Shown: positions 22,254 through 34,204, numbered from the stretch's first letter. The stretch is 64,000 nucleotides of DNA from Taiwanofungus camphoratus (GCA_003999685.1 CP021225.1:1302001-1366000), one strand, 5' to 3'. The notes: generated from the sequence alone by a model not told the origin. A program made the numbers and translations.

Positions 22254-24822
22254 ATGTTTCAGCAATCAATCATTCGACGGATTAGTCCCTCTATGCAAGC
22301 GCCTTCTAGTCTTGGTACTGTCCGGGCCAGGTCCAAGAGTCCTATACTTACGCTTCCTCGCCTGCCTGTCCCCGACCTTCACCAGACACTTGAGAAATAC
22401 ATCCAGTCCTTGGAGCCTTTCTTCTTAGAGGACGAAGCTCGTGGTGGGCCGTCGTCTGAGTCCAGCCGTAGCACCCGTGTCAAGTGGGCTCAGGACTTTG
22501 AACGAGGAATCGGTCGACTTGGTCAAGAACGGCTAATTGGTCTGTCTTTTTAATCTTAAATTTCGCTGAGGAGACTCACACCTCTTCGTCGGTAAAGCTC
22601 TCGACAAGGAATCTCCAAATAACTGGCTTGACGATAATATTTGGCTCAAGAAGGCATACCACGAATGGCGGGCACCTCTCCTCATAAACTCTAACTGGTG
22701 GTTGGTACTCAACAATGACCCTAATGTGCCATCGATTGTGCTGCACGGACTCCATCATTCGAGCAGAGGTGGATACACTGATTGGCAAATAAGGAGAGCT
22801 TCATGGTTGGTGCACAGGGTTCTCGATTGGAAAACGCGTTTAGAAAGGTGAGCATAGCTCGTACTTTTACGCATGTGTCTCAAATTTATGTCACTTCTGC
22901 TGTTCGGCGGATAGACAAGAGTTATACCCTGATACTACTCGAGCAGGCACGTTTCATCCGCATGTCGTCTTCTCTCTCATTAAATTATTCTTACTCATAG
23001 GAATATGGCTTCGCGAAACGACTGCCAAAATGTTCAACATCTCTCGCTTGCCCCAACCACATTGTGATGCTTTCTCCCCGCCCCCCTACCTTGCCGCTCG
23101 AGATGCACGCACGCTTTTGCTCCTTCTTCACGACTGGTTCTACGTCGTTGAAGTACTTGATGAGGATTTAAAACCGCATCCTCCTGGGGACATCGAACGG
23201 AGGATCAGAGCAGCAGTGTTAGATGTAGAGGCGCGTTTGGACCGCGGTGAAAAGGCTGTCCCCGTGGGTGTGTTGAGCGCGGACGAGAGGGATCGTTGGG
23301 CCCAGGTAACTTGACGAAACTTAGACTGCTCGCCTAGGTCACTCACCGACTTCGTTAGAATCTGCAACATATACTCTCTCTCTCTCCCCAAAACCACGAA
23401 ATCCTCCGTAAAATCAACCATTCCATCTTCGCGTTGAGCCTGGACCACTATACCTACGTCCTCCCCGGCTCTTCGCATGCACCCTCCCCTCCGCCCGATA
23501 GCGTTCCAGAGGTCACTGCGCACCGGCATAACATTCGATCAGGAGACTCGTCCCGCCCTGCACACAACCGCTGGTTCGACAAGCCGTTCACAGTCATCGT
23601 CGAGTCCAATACACGCTCGGGAGTGCTGGGCGAGCATTCTCCTTGCGATGCGCTCGTACCGAGTATTGTTGCGGAGTATGCCGTGGTACAGGGCATCGAC
23701 GAGCTGGCCTTCGAAAAGGGCGGCCGTGACGTTGCCGGCGGCTGGGAGAGGCTCGACTGGGTCGTCGATGAGCACATTGACCGGGAATGTGTCGCTGCGG
23801 AGGAGAGGGCCAGAGCTATTGTTGCTGACTCTGATGACGGCTTCCTGTGGTACACTACCTATGGCGCAGATTGGATCAAGAACACAGGTACGTCCGACAT
23901 AATTTTCGTATAACTGACTATGTTCTCATGAACATCTCCTTCAACCGTTTACCTGCGCCGGGTTGACTATTATGTACTATCAATCGACTGAAATCTGTTC
24001 GGATTTATCATGTGCCGTTACAAACGCAGCTCGCCTCTCTCCGGACGCGTACGTCCAGATGGCTATACAGCTTGCATGGTATAGGACGCGCGGATGCTTT
24101 ACCGCAACATACGAGACAGCGCTGACGCGCCTGTTCAAAAACGGTCGTACCGAGACTATTCGTACGCTTACTGCCGATAGCCGCGCATTCGTCCTCGCCA
24201 TGGTCGACCCCCAAAGCACGGTAAGACTGACTGCTAGCTCGACGATCTCATTTAGGACTAAACCTGCTAAATTTGCACTAGGCGCACACCCGCTATTCTC
24301 TTCTTCGTCGCGCCATACAGACACATACAATTCTGACCCGTCATGCTGCTACGGGACGGGGAATCGATCGTCATTTGCTTGGGTTGCAGTTGATGCTACA
24401 AGACATTGACGCAGGAGAAGGTCAAGAGCTGTTCAAAGATGCACTATTTGCGCATAGCCAGACCTGGAAGCTGAGTACCAGCGGTTTGAGTGCAGGTTAT
24501 CAGTTTCGTGGGACAGGGTGAGCTCTTCTTGCAACTTACATTCCTTGAATTGATTTTGATGCTCTGGGCCTTGATCCAGCTTTGGGTCACCTTATAATGA
24601 TGGTTTTGGAATCAATTGTGAGTTGCTCATCATGTCTGCGTAAATACATGGTATTACAATTTATCTTTCTCAGATCTTGCTGGCCCTGATGTCATTAAAT
24701 TTGGGATTGAATCAAAACACTCTAGCTTATCAACATCTACTAAAATCTTCAAAATGGCTATTGTTGAAGCTATGCATGACATAAGATCTGTGTGTATAGC
24801 AGATGTAATTGCTCACCTATAA
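22254..24822 (+). CDS. Carnitine O-acyltransferase (carnitine acetyltransferase type)
   Basis: A multi-exon gene from ATG 22254 to TAA 24820-24822. It follows the choline/carnitine acyltransferase fold: LPRLPVPDLHQTLEKYIQSL, then SPNNWLDDNIWLKKAYHEWR, RAGIWLRETTAKMFNISRLP, HNRWFDKPFTVIV and the active-site segment GEHSPCDALVPS with the catalytic His. ARLSPDAYVQMAIQLAWYR follows, and near the C-terminus the FGIESKHSS and STSTKIF segments. The canonical EHSP.DG has Ala in place of Gly. The enzyme moves acetyl or acyl groups between CoA and carnitine in mitochondria, peroxisomes or cytosol; there is no clear C-terminal peroxisomal signal. One intron (22947-23000) appears to use a GC donor. The last two exons sit in DNA almost without CpG, unlike the rest of the gene. 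Confidence 0.92.
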
Positions 24823-26650
24823 TTGAAGTGCTTTCTAGCTAATTCAACAATTGTTCTATTTATTTGAGGGTTTTATATGTTTTTAAGAGTGTATAGGATC
24901 AACAAGACATGTACATAAAAGTGTGCCTGAAAAATCTGAATTTGATTGAAATATTGAAGAATTCAAAATTTGCCTGTTTCCAGGTGTTCAATACTCAACC
25001 AAGCCTCATCATCCCAAGCTGCAGCCATCCTGCCCACCAAGGTATCAGAAGCCACACCATATAGAAAATTCCAACTAGAACAGATGTACATCCCACACTT
25101 GCAACGTGATAACATCACATTGGTTCGACGCATATCAGTGAGAAAGCCAAGGTCTTTTGACCTTACAAGGGAGATAACAATATAGTCATCTTCATTCCCT
25201 AAAAATGAAATTAGAATAATGATGTGCTTCAGAAGCCAAAATTCATACCTTGAAAAGAGTCAATATTGAAACATTTATTCTGCCATTTAAGGCCATACTT
25301 CTTCATATCATCCTCTAGAGCACTTCTTTGTGCATCATATGGAGTGATGATTTTATAGCTTTTATCCTGATCTTGAAGCCTTGCAGCAATTTTAAGAACT
25401 GCAAGGCGTTCACATTCATTCTATCAAATACTAAGATAGTTGAAATTGAAAGCAATTGATCTTACATACCACCCAGCTTTTTTCATAATGTTTTTCACAG
25501 CCCTCAACATCAACAAAATAACAAGATGCAAGAGAGTGACCAATGAGATGATCTGGATTGCTTTGAAGTTGCCCATCATATACTTGATCAGATATAAAGT
25601 CACCAATTTGAGGTGGCATTCGATCTTTGAAGTACATAAATGTCAATCAGCAATATATAGAAAGAACATGATATACAGCACATACATTGCATATTTAAGA
25701 AAATGGCTGAGGAATGAAGGTGAGAAACCTCAAAAACACTTTTCAGTTCTTCAACTTCTTCTTGCCCATATGGAGGTACTGTAGTTCAAGTTAGCACAGT
25801 AATAATGATACAGTTATACAACTCACATTGCTTATCATCACCTATAAAGCATAGTTTTTGAATTGAAGAAATTGTAGATAATAAAGGTATGTAATCTGAC
25901 AAAGCTATTTGACTAGCTTCATCAATTACAACAGTTGTAATAGGAACAACATTGGTGAATGTCTTGATCCTTGGGTTGGCTAACATTGAGAGTGTACACA
26001 GAACCACAGGACAACCCAGAAGTTGTTCTTCTGCACCTTTGAATTCATCAGATCTAATCATGTTTTTATAAACTCTATGATATAGATGTTCATGCCTATT
26101 CAAAAACAAGAGCATGAGCATTATCACAACACTCTCAGAGCATCATTAATGACATACCAGTTTGCATGAAAATCCACAGACACAAGTAATTTCCATTCAG
26201 AAAAGCCCACACTTGCAAGTTTCTCTGCTATATTCTTCACTGCATTATTTGACTGGGCCAGAAGCCAGATACCCTTGACACCAGCAGATACTGCAGAGAC
26301 AACATATGTGGCAATGACAGTGGTCTTGCCTGTTCCAGGTGGTCCTTGAATCATAGTGATTCTAGTTGTATTTGTGTTGGACAGCATACACTCTACAGCT
26401 TGTAGCTGAGACTCATTGAGGGGATAGGTGGACAAAACAGGAGGAATGGAGGACTGTGATATAAATGTGTCTGGCCATTCAAAGTTATCTTCAGGAAACC
26501 ATATGAATTTCAAGAAGGGGTTGTTGAATAGGTCTAAAGTCCCCTGCAGCACATGCAAAAGTGTAGCTGCCTTCTGATTCTCCAGATTAGTAGGTTTGTG
26601 ACCACCAACAGTAGTCACTGAAAGAATAGTCTTGCCATCTAGACTAGTGT
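24509..26650. other. CpG-depleted block across two convergent genes
   Basis: By direct count there are only six CpG dinucleotides between 24,509 and 26,650, and none at all from 25,623 to 26,650. The flanking DNA has several per 60 bases. The block is also AT-richer. It contains the last two exons of the carnitine acyltransferase, the 140 bp spacer and the 3' two thirds of the helicase at 24,963-27,675. Reading frames, introns and motifs are intact, so it is not random decay. Confidence 0.9.
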
Positions 26651-27675
26651 CGGCCTCGATTTTGGCCGATCGTCCCAAAATGTCATCGGTCCGCCCATGC
26701 ACCGTGTATTCCATTCCGGAGGCATCTCTGACAGCCATATTTATGTTCTTAACATTGACATTAGTCTCAGAGAAAGATGAAACTTCAATCAATTTGCTCA
26801 CATGTGACTTCCGAAGTCGGGTTTGATAACGGGTGGATTCCATCTCTACACGATGATGGTGAGAATGTGATGTACTGAACTCATGGCTGGTGGACAGAGG
26901 CTTCTTCATGTCGAGTCGCTGGTCACCTCGTGCCATCTGCGCAATAACATCCAATTGCTTCAAGACCGATGTCGCGACGGTCAGTTCTAGCCAGATATTG
27001 TCTATCACATCTCTCAAGACTCACCATTTCACTGAACTTCTGTGTATTCACCCGCTCCACGCTTCGAAATCGTTCTTCCATATCTCCAAAGTGCGAGAGG
27101 TAGGTCGCGATCCATGCCCTTAGAGCAAGCGTAGTCGTTTGGCTAGGATCCCAATCCAATGTGTCCTGGAAGGCAGCACCTATGTTCTCTTTGTGAATAG
27201 GCACCTGGTCACCAACAGCGAACTCGATAGCAGAGAGCGGCGTGCTATTACTTCGCCCGGAACAAGCACTTTGGAAGTTGATTCCGTTGAGCATGCGGAT
27301 GCGGTGATCATAATACAACGAAAGCGCAAGAGGAGCCAGGTCGAACGCGACGATGATGCTGTCTGGGTGGCACAACAATTCGGACTGCAGAATTTCGCGA
27401 CCTCTTTTCGCTGTCTCCGATTTCTCCTTGCTGTGGAACTGGACAATGAGAACCTTATAATCCGTAGCGATTCCAATTGCGCTCAAACGACCAGATGGCA
27501 CATAGGCAGGGGATATGCCCACTCGACGACTTTGAGAACAATCAGAAGATGGTAAACCGATGAAGTCATGTATAATATCCACTGTTAACGAGGATTCAAG
27601 CATTATCCGCACTTGAATTGGCGGGCAGTCTTCATCTACGAAGTTCTGGTGAATCGAGCGGATTTGCGGAGCCAT
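24963..27675 (-). CDS. UPF1-like SF1 helicase, copy A
   Basis: A multi-exon gene from ATG 27675 (MAPQIRSIHQNF; another ATG at 27693) to TGA 24965-24963. The C-terminal half is a superfamily 1B helicase of the UPF1/DNA2-NAM7 group. It has a Q-motif-like NESQLQAVE, Walker A GPPGTGKTTVI, LLAQSNNAVKNIAEKL, DEASQ box (VVIDEASQIALSDY) and FIGDDKQ. Then come YRMPPQIGDFIS, IITPYDAQRSALE, DSFQGNEDDYIVISLVRS and RRTNVMLSRCK (motif VI). The N-terminal 230 residues resemble a DEDD 3'-5' exonuclease fold but lack clear catalytic acids (inference). It shares exon layout and the last residues (GKF-stop) with copy B, so they are tandem duplicates. RNA/DNA unwinding is likely; substrate unknown. Its 3' part lies in the CpG-poor block. 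Confidence 0.85.
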
Positions 27676-28727
27676 GTTGTGGTTGCAAGTCAAGAGTGTC
27701 GAGCCACCTGATGAAAGACCTTTCGGTGAGGTGGACCTGCCTCACCGTTGCAACGTGTGTGGCCAGACGGGCCATGTCAAAGAACACAGTACAAGCTGTT
27801 AATAAATAGATGGACAAAGGCATGTGACGCCACAAAACAGAGATCTATTTTTATCGGAACCAGCCAGCTGAGCCATCCATCGCCCCTGCTGTTGTCGTGT
27901 TCTTTACGACGCAAGGGTATCCTGCGATTGCTTATCAGAGCGGACGACCGAGGTCATAATATGATCCAAGGAATAAGTTCTCTCATGGAAGTTTGCGAAG
28001 CTTCAACGTTCGTTCCGTGTACCTGCATTGCGCACCCGATTATGTAGTACTTCCAGACTGCGGCAATAGTTGACATATTAAGTGATCACAAATTCAAGGC
28101 CGGATCGATCAACATAATTGTCAATGCAGCATTTGACTGTACCTTGACAATTCTCGTGCGCGACGTGCACCGCCAACGGGGGCAAGCTAGATCTTGCGAC
28201 GAGACCAAGCTTTCAGTCAGTCCCGGAGATTAATTGGTGAAACACATTGCGTGGCGATACCTTCACTGCAGTCAGGTTATGCCGTTTTGTACTTTGTGTA
28301 TCTACGTGTTTGCGCAGATGATCAGCTCGAAGACACCCTCCGAGATCATCTTGACCATATACCGTCACTGTATGAAGTTGTCAGAACTTCCATGAAGCAC
28401 GTATCGTTGATTCGACATTACCGTAGATCTGTCGGCTTGCGTAATGTTTGACCAAGCTTGCTGGGTAGGAGCAAATCATCACCAAGCTCGATCTCGTTCG
28501 CTTCTTTCACAACGACATAGGCACCGGCCCAAAGAGACGAGGCTATACCAGCCAGATGACTTCATCCGAGGGTAACAGGACATGCTGAATGTGCAGAAAG
28601 TAACGCGTAGATACACTAGTAATCGCGGGATTCAGCAATATCATTAGGAAATTCGTGCGATCATAAATCATCGCACTTGATTGACTCCTCTAGATGTCAT
28701 GCCCGTCAACTCCGTGGATCTTGAGTA
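27676..28727. other. Spacer upstream of helicase A
   Basis: About 1 kb with no supported gene. A 42-codon plus-strand frame at 27,673-27,801 contains a zinc-knuckle-like pattern (see findings) but may be chance. The rest shows only scattered short frames. Confidence 0.45.
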
Positions 28728-28896
28728 CAGTCAACTCCCCAACCCCTCTGTGGACGCCGCAAGCTATGGGTTATCAGGGAGTATGGGTTGCGGGGACAAC
28801 TACCACACCCTGTGAACCAACTTGGTGGATCGAAAAACCTATGGGTTTAAAGGGAGTATGGGTTTTGAGAGATATGGGTTAGGAGGGAGTTGACCG
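28728..28896. mobile_element. MITE-like element with TA flanks and CAGT-type inverted ends
   Basis: The ends are CAGTCAACTCCC on the left and GGGAGTTGACCG on the right, reverse complements with one mismatch, and both are directly flanked by TA. The 169 bp body carries five copies of TATGGGTT (starting at 28,765, 28,782, 28,840, 28,857 and 28,873) and no ORF. The TA target and CAGT start resemble the Tc1/mariner group, so this is probably a non-autonomous derivative. Family assignment is inference. Confidence 0.65.
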
Positions 28897-29102
28897 TACC
28901 ACTAAATCATAAACGGTCATATCACTGCTTACCAATCGAAATGGAAGTCATACGCACCCCACAATTTTGAATTCCAGAACCCTCAGCTGTCAGGTCTTTC
29001 GGCAGTGTTCTTGGCGGAAACATTTGACATCACCACCAAGCAGTTATGTTATCTTGCACTAGCTGCTCCGAGACTTGTCACGCACGCTGCGATGGCCGCA
29101 GT

Positions 29103-30430
29103 CTACCTGCTCCTGAAGGACCATGCATGAGCAAGGCAATGATATTCAATGGTAAGGACTCTGCAGGCCGCTTCTACTGGTATCTGGGAGCAAAACATGA
29201 AGCGAGTTCGGAGATGAAGCCAAAAACTCGGCAAAGAGATTCTCTGTATTTGGAAAATGTGCACATGCACTGCACGACGGCCAGTAGCAAGTTGCTCCAC
29301 ACTGGTAAGTGTGGACTCGTTTCCGCCTATAATGAACGCGAAGCAGATTCTTCTACTCGTTGCTGCGGATTTGTCGACAGAAATAGAGACAGACTTGCCC
29401 GACACACGGACAGCGTCTATGGGTAGACTCGACCGGACGCCCTTGAAGGCGATTGGTAAAGAAACTGTCTAGCAGGAAACGATTACTATGCTAACATGCT
29501 CGATCTGATTTCGCATCGCACCTGAGTGTTTGGGTTTCTTATCTTATTCTTCTATTCCCGAAGCGCGTGCGCTATAGATTGAAAACAGTGTCCTTCTTGA
29601 TACTGACATTGTTATTGACCTTGATTGGCTTTAGGGCATCTTAACAATCTTGATCACGAGTGGAATCCCTCGTCTACGCAAGTGTCAGTGTCACGAACTA
29701 GTCGCTAGGTAATGTCGCAGGCCGTTGTATTGAATCCGAATGCCACCGAATCTTCGCGGTGAAGAGTTTCAAAATCTTCAAGGGCACCTTAGACCAAACG
29801 AAACGCCAACCTGCAAAACCAGAAACATGAAGAGATGGCTCTGCATGGCCGTGTCATCGCCCCTATGAGCTAAGAACCCGTCGAAAGCCTCGCTCTTGCG
29901 CAGACCTACTCCACCACTAAATGTTTCCAGCAGGACGGACTGCCTGCGGTACCTGATCATTGGTGGGTCGACACTGCGAATAGTCAGTAACTCAATAACC
30001 GGCAAGCCATAATCCAAGTAAGGAGCTGCTGCTGAGCGGTGCATATTGAAGGCAACACGCGGCGATATCCAGTACCACGATGAGTGTTTATATGTAGGAT
30101 GGCGCAACCCTTCGATGATATCTGCCGAGTGCCCTCGAACGGTTTCGTTGACCTACTCCTCGGGCTTCTCCCGGTGCTGGACATGTGAACGTACAGGACG
30201 GGAGATAGCTTCGAAACAGCGATTACAGAGGGAATACCTGGCGCTCCGTAGCTGGTAGAGACACCCACGACATCTTCAACGTGGCAGTCATCTCCAGACA
30301 AAGTTCCACCTTTGGAACTTGAATACGACATCGTCCAGCTGTGTGACGTGGATGCGCGCATGAGGTGCACCAGAGAGTGCCTGGTGCAGGATACCTGCCG
30401 GAGCAAGAAAACACAACAGTACGCCCTCGG
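29103..30430 (-). pseudogene. Decayed UPF1-like helicase copy C (N-terminal and middle parts)
   Basis: Pieces in several minus frames match copy B in order. ILHQALSGAPHARIHVTQL matches FILHQ...PVHVMQL. VEDVVGVSTSYGAPGIPSVIAVS matches VAGVIGVAPVYGARGVLVVIAF. NMHRSAAAPYLDYGLPVIEL matches DMHRLATALHLDHSLPIIQA. SGKSVSISVDKSAATSRRICFAF matches NGRSATISVDGSISTASKICNVY. No Walker A or other helicase motifs were found, so the ATPase half is lost. At least three frame changes separate the pieces. It lies between intact copies A and B on the same strand, so it is a dying member of a local tandem family. Confidence 0.75.
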
Positions 30431-30813
30431 AATGGGATGGACTCGAGGTGCAGAAACTCACTGCATCGGGCAAGCGCACAGTGAAAAGCGTTGGGTAGCG
30501 TATCAAATAGCTCCCCTTTTCACGACGACCAGTCATCCTAATCTACAACCGAGATAGTATATTAGTCATATCGACGACAAGGGTGAGGCCTAGGTGCTGA
30601 CGTTCGTATCGAATTACACAAAACACGCTCTTTGCATTTCCAAAGAAAAAGCGTGAGGATGAGCGACAGCGCGTGAGATGCCTCGTGACATGGCAGGTCT
30701 CTACTATCTTCCTGATTGAAAATAAATAGGATTGGTCTGCTTCACGTATACATGGATCACATGGTAATGTACAGTACAGGAGGCCTCTTCTGCCCTCCTC
30801 GAAACGATATCTG

Positions 30814-33600
30814 TCAGAATTTGCCGGAAAGTACCTTTCTCCACGTCAGCCAGCTTGCATCTCCCAACTCAGCCCCCAGTTTTCCCATCAGTGATGAAGA
30901 AGCCTTTCCCTTCAAAAAAGCACGACTAGTACATATAATCATGCCCCGTTTGCAGCGGGATAGCATGACATTGGTCCTGCGAAGATTCGCAAGGAAACCA
31001 ACCTTGTCAGAGCGAACCACGGAAATAATTATATAGTCCTCCTCATTGCCTTCCCAAGAAGGAATCAGCGTAAGCAGATAACTCATACCATGAAGGGTAA
31101 AATAGCACTACCTTGAAATGAATCAACATTGAAGCATTTGTTCTCCCATGGCAGCTTCTCGGACTTCAAGCGTGATTCCAGTAGGTTGCGCTGGGAATCG
31201 TATGGCGTGATGACACGGAATGACTTTCCCTCAGTATGAAGTTTGCGAACGATTGCAACGACAGCATTAGCTTCCTCGTAGTTCTAAGAGACAGGGTTAG
31301 TACAAACGATCTCGTTCAGTAAGAATCAACAACGTACTACCCAGCTATGACCTTCCTTCTTCTCCCTTCCGTGATGAACATCGACCAAACGACAGGACAA
31401 CGCTGAGGTGTCTGTGTGAACGGTGTTCAAACGACCACCATATACATATCGCGAGATAAAATCGCCAATAGGCACCGGCATCCGATCTGCGAGCCAATGA
31501 GATTGATAAGGTCGAGACCCAAGAATTTGACAGGATACATACATTGAGTGTCCAAGAACACTGCGTTTTTCCTTAAATGAGCGAGTTCAAATATACTTCG
31601 AAGGTCACCAAGGTCGTCTTGGCCGTATGGTGCCACTGTCGAAGCAGAGGCTGTTAGAAGATTGGAAAACATATATTGCACGCAGCGCACGTTGCTTGTT
31701 ATCTCCAATGAATGCCAGCTTTCGTATATTCTTCCCGAATTTGCTCAGCAAAGGCAGATAGTCGCCAAGCTCAATCTGACTGGCTTCGTCCACAATGACT
31801 GTCTTTATGGGGACGAGTCGACTGAATCCGGAAGCCATCAAACGAGGATGGGAGAGCATGCTCAACGTGCACAGAATTACCCGAGAACCCAACAGTAATC
31901 GCGACGTGCCCACTAAATTGTCGGCAAACTCGTCGGACCGTATAACGTTGGTCTCAATGCTCTCGTACAAGTGTTCGTGCCTTCCCATTGCAAAGAAAGT
32001 TGAGTAATGTGATAGCCGGTTCAAATTATATACGTTTCTTACCAGTCAAAATGGAAGTCCTTGGAGACGAGAAGCTTAAAGTCCAGAAACTCGAGAGCGG
32101 CGAGCTTCTCAGCGATATTCTTCACAGCTACATTGGATTGCGCCACCAGCCAGATACCGTAATCTTTCGCACCCGACGCGACGATACTGGTCACACATGC
32201 TGCGATGACTGTGGTCTTACCGGTCCCGGGAGGACCATGTACGAGACAGACTTGATCATCTTCTCGAGTAGACAAGATCCGACGCACCGCTGCGGCTTGA
32301 GAGTCGTTCAACGGCCGAGCTGGGAAGTGAATTTCGGGCGCAACATCCCGTAGGCCACTTCGTCGCGCTTTGGCTTGGGACGAAGCGCTGATGTTTGATG
32401 GAAAGAATATCCTTCGAACGATAGGCTGCTCGAGCAACTGAGACTTGCACTGCAGCTCACATAGCACGATATCAGTACGCTCCTCTTCTGCAGTAGTGGG
32501 CTCTTCTCGTCCAATAGTATAAACATTGCAAATCTTGCTTGCAGTAGAGATAGAACCGTCCACAGAAATTGTGGCGGACCTGCCATTCACACGGGCAGTG
32601 TGTCCTTGCGTAGTCAAGGTACGTCCCTTCGAGTTTGAGGTCTCCAAGACTACTTTCTGGATAGCATATATAGGTATTTATGATCAAGACCGCTAATATT
32701 AGACAAATCCTACCTGACTGGTAGAAGTCCTGAGACGGGTCTTGAAGCGGGTGAGGCTTACATTGAGTGCTCCGCTCTTCTGGCTAAACTGTGCGCTGAC
32801 ATCGTTCCTAACTTTTGTTGGCTTCAATGCATACAGGCGATCTGCATCGCGAATGAATTTAGCGAGGAGATCAAGCCGCTACGTAACTTGGTCAGTATGA
32901 GGCAGTGGTCTGGCACACGAGAGCATACCTGCTTATCAAATGTCTCGGTGTTGATGGCAGGTACCGCTAAAAGGCCTCTGGCCAAAGAGGCAATCGAGCT
33001 CACTTGGCAGGAAGCCCAAGCGCGAAGAGATACGTTGCGTGCATCTGCAACTTCAGACGCTTGACCTTGAAATGTTTCGATCACTATGTCCTTATTTAAC
33101 TGGAGCTCGCCACCCAGAACCGAAAGCAAGGTGCTTGCAGTATGTCGGCCAGTCGTCTTGGGGAGTATAGACTGCAAGTCGATGGCCTGGATGATTGGCA
33201 GACTATGATCTAAGTGCAGAGCTGTAGCCAGGCGGTGCATATCGAAGGCAAGTTTGCAATACTCCGAGTCACGAAGGAATTTATCGAGGAGGATTTCGCG
33301 ACCCTTTGATAGCGGCTGGCTGCTGCCCTTCCTTCCCCTCTTCGATCTGGACTCGGATTTCTTTGTGGGTATGGTCAATCGTATATGCAAGACACGGGAG
33401 GGCGTCGAGAAGGCAATGACGACCAGAACACCTCTAGCACCATAAACCGGAGCTACGCCAATGACCCCCGCCACAGCTGTTTGCAGGAAGTCGGCCGCCA
33501 TTCGCTCGGTCAGGGCTGTCTCGTTCAGCTGCATAACATGCACCGGCGCATGATGCGCCTTGAAGATCGGCTGATGCAAGATGAAAGTCTGTTCCGCCAT
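30814..33600 (-). CDS. UPF1-like SF1 helicase, copy B
   Basis: Read from ATG 33600 (MAEQTFILHQPIFKAHH) to the stop at 30816-30814. Residues 1-225 form the exonuclease-like N-terminal region (VIGVAPVYGARGVLVVIAF, CKLAFDMHRLATALHLDH). A linker follows (RLDLLAKFIRDADRLYALKP, TRFKTRLRTSTSQ). The helicase core has LNDSQAAAVRRIL, GPPGTGKTTVIA, WLVAQSNVAVKNIAEKL, VIVDEASQIELGDYLPLL, AFIGDNKQ and PVPIGDFISRYVYGGRL. Its C-terminal part has VDSFQ joined to GNEEDYIIISVVRSD and RRTNVMLSRCKRG. All SF1B motifs are present, so it looks active as an ATPase. Base composition is ordinary, unlike copy A. It ends GKF-stop like copy A. Role unknown; UPF1 relatives act in RNA decay, translation termination or genome protection. 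Confidence 0.87.
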
Positions 33601-34204
33601 CGCGAGAGCGTAGCAGCATACAGAGTGGTGGGGGTTTGTAGGCAACACACCGGCCCAAGGCGAACCTTAAAACTAAGGAGAGCGTGCTGGATGCATGCGA
33701 CATGACGCATTGGGTTTTATAGCTTTTTCCCAGCCATGGACCTACAAAAGAAGGGTCTCCAGGCGCCCTCGAGGGCCACAAATCGGCAGGCTATCACGGC
33801 TGGACATCATGCCTGACCCGGTCTTGACGCAGAAATGTCAAAGATAACAAACAGATGGCGAAGACTGACCCTCGACTGCAGCAGAAAAGGCAGGCCAGTA
33901 GCCGATACTAGGATTTATCAGCGCACAGGAACCCAAGGACCTACGAGAACTCTGCAGGCGCCGACGCCCGTGTCGAACAAAACTCGTTCCTTGCCGTGAT
34001 GACCGGCAATATATACACATATAACTCTGGAATGAAACGTTTTCGTGAGGAATTAATTTCGGAAACATGGCAAATGCAATGGACATTGAAGTTGTTGACT
34101 TTAGAAATCCAGAACTCCGTGACTCTAGACAGTCACGACTGTGACATATGACAGATCACGCCCTTCACTTGAAGCATTCGAAACCTTCTCCCTACTGTCT
34201 CTTT
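33601..34204. other. Divergent spacer between helicase B and PAM18
   Basis: Contains the 5' sides of both genes. No further ORF or repeat is supported. Confidence 0.5.

Noticed and set aside
24509-26650. RIP-like mutation as the cause of the CpG-poor block
   Set aside because: Classical repeat-induced point mutation makes stops and destroys genes; here two genes keep all motifs, and the depletion is in CpG, so I favour methylation or introgression.
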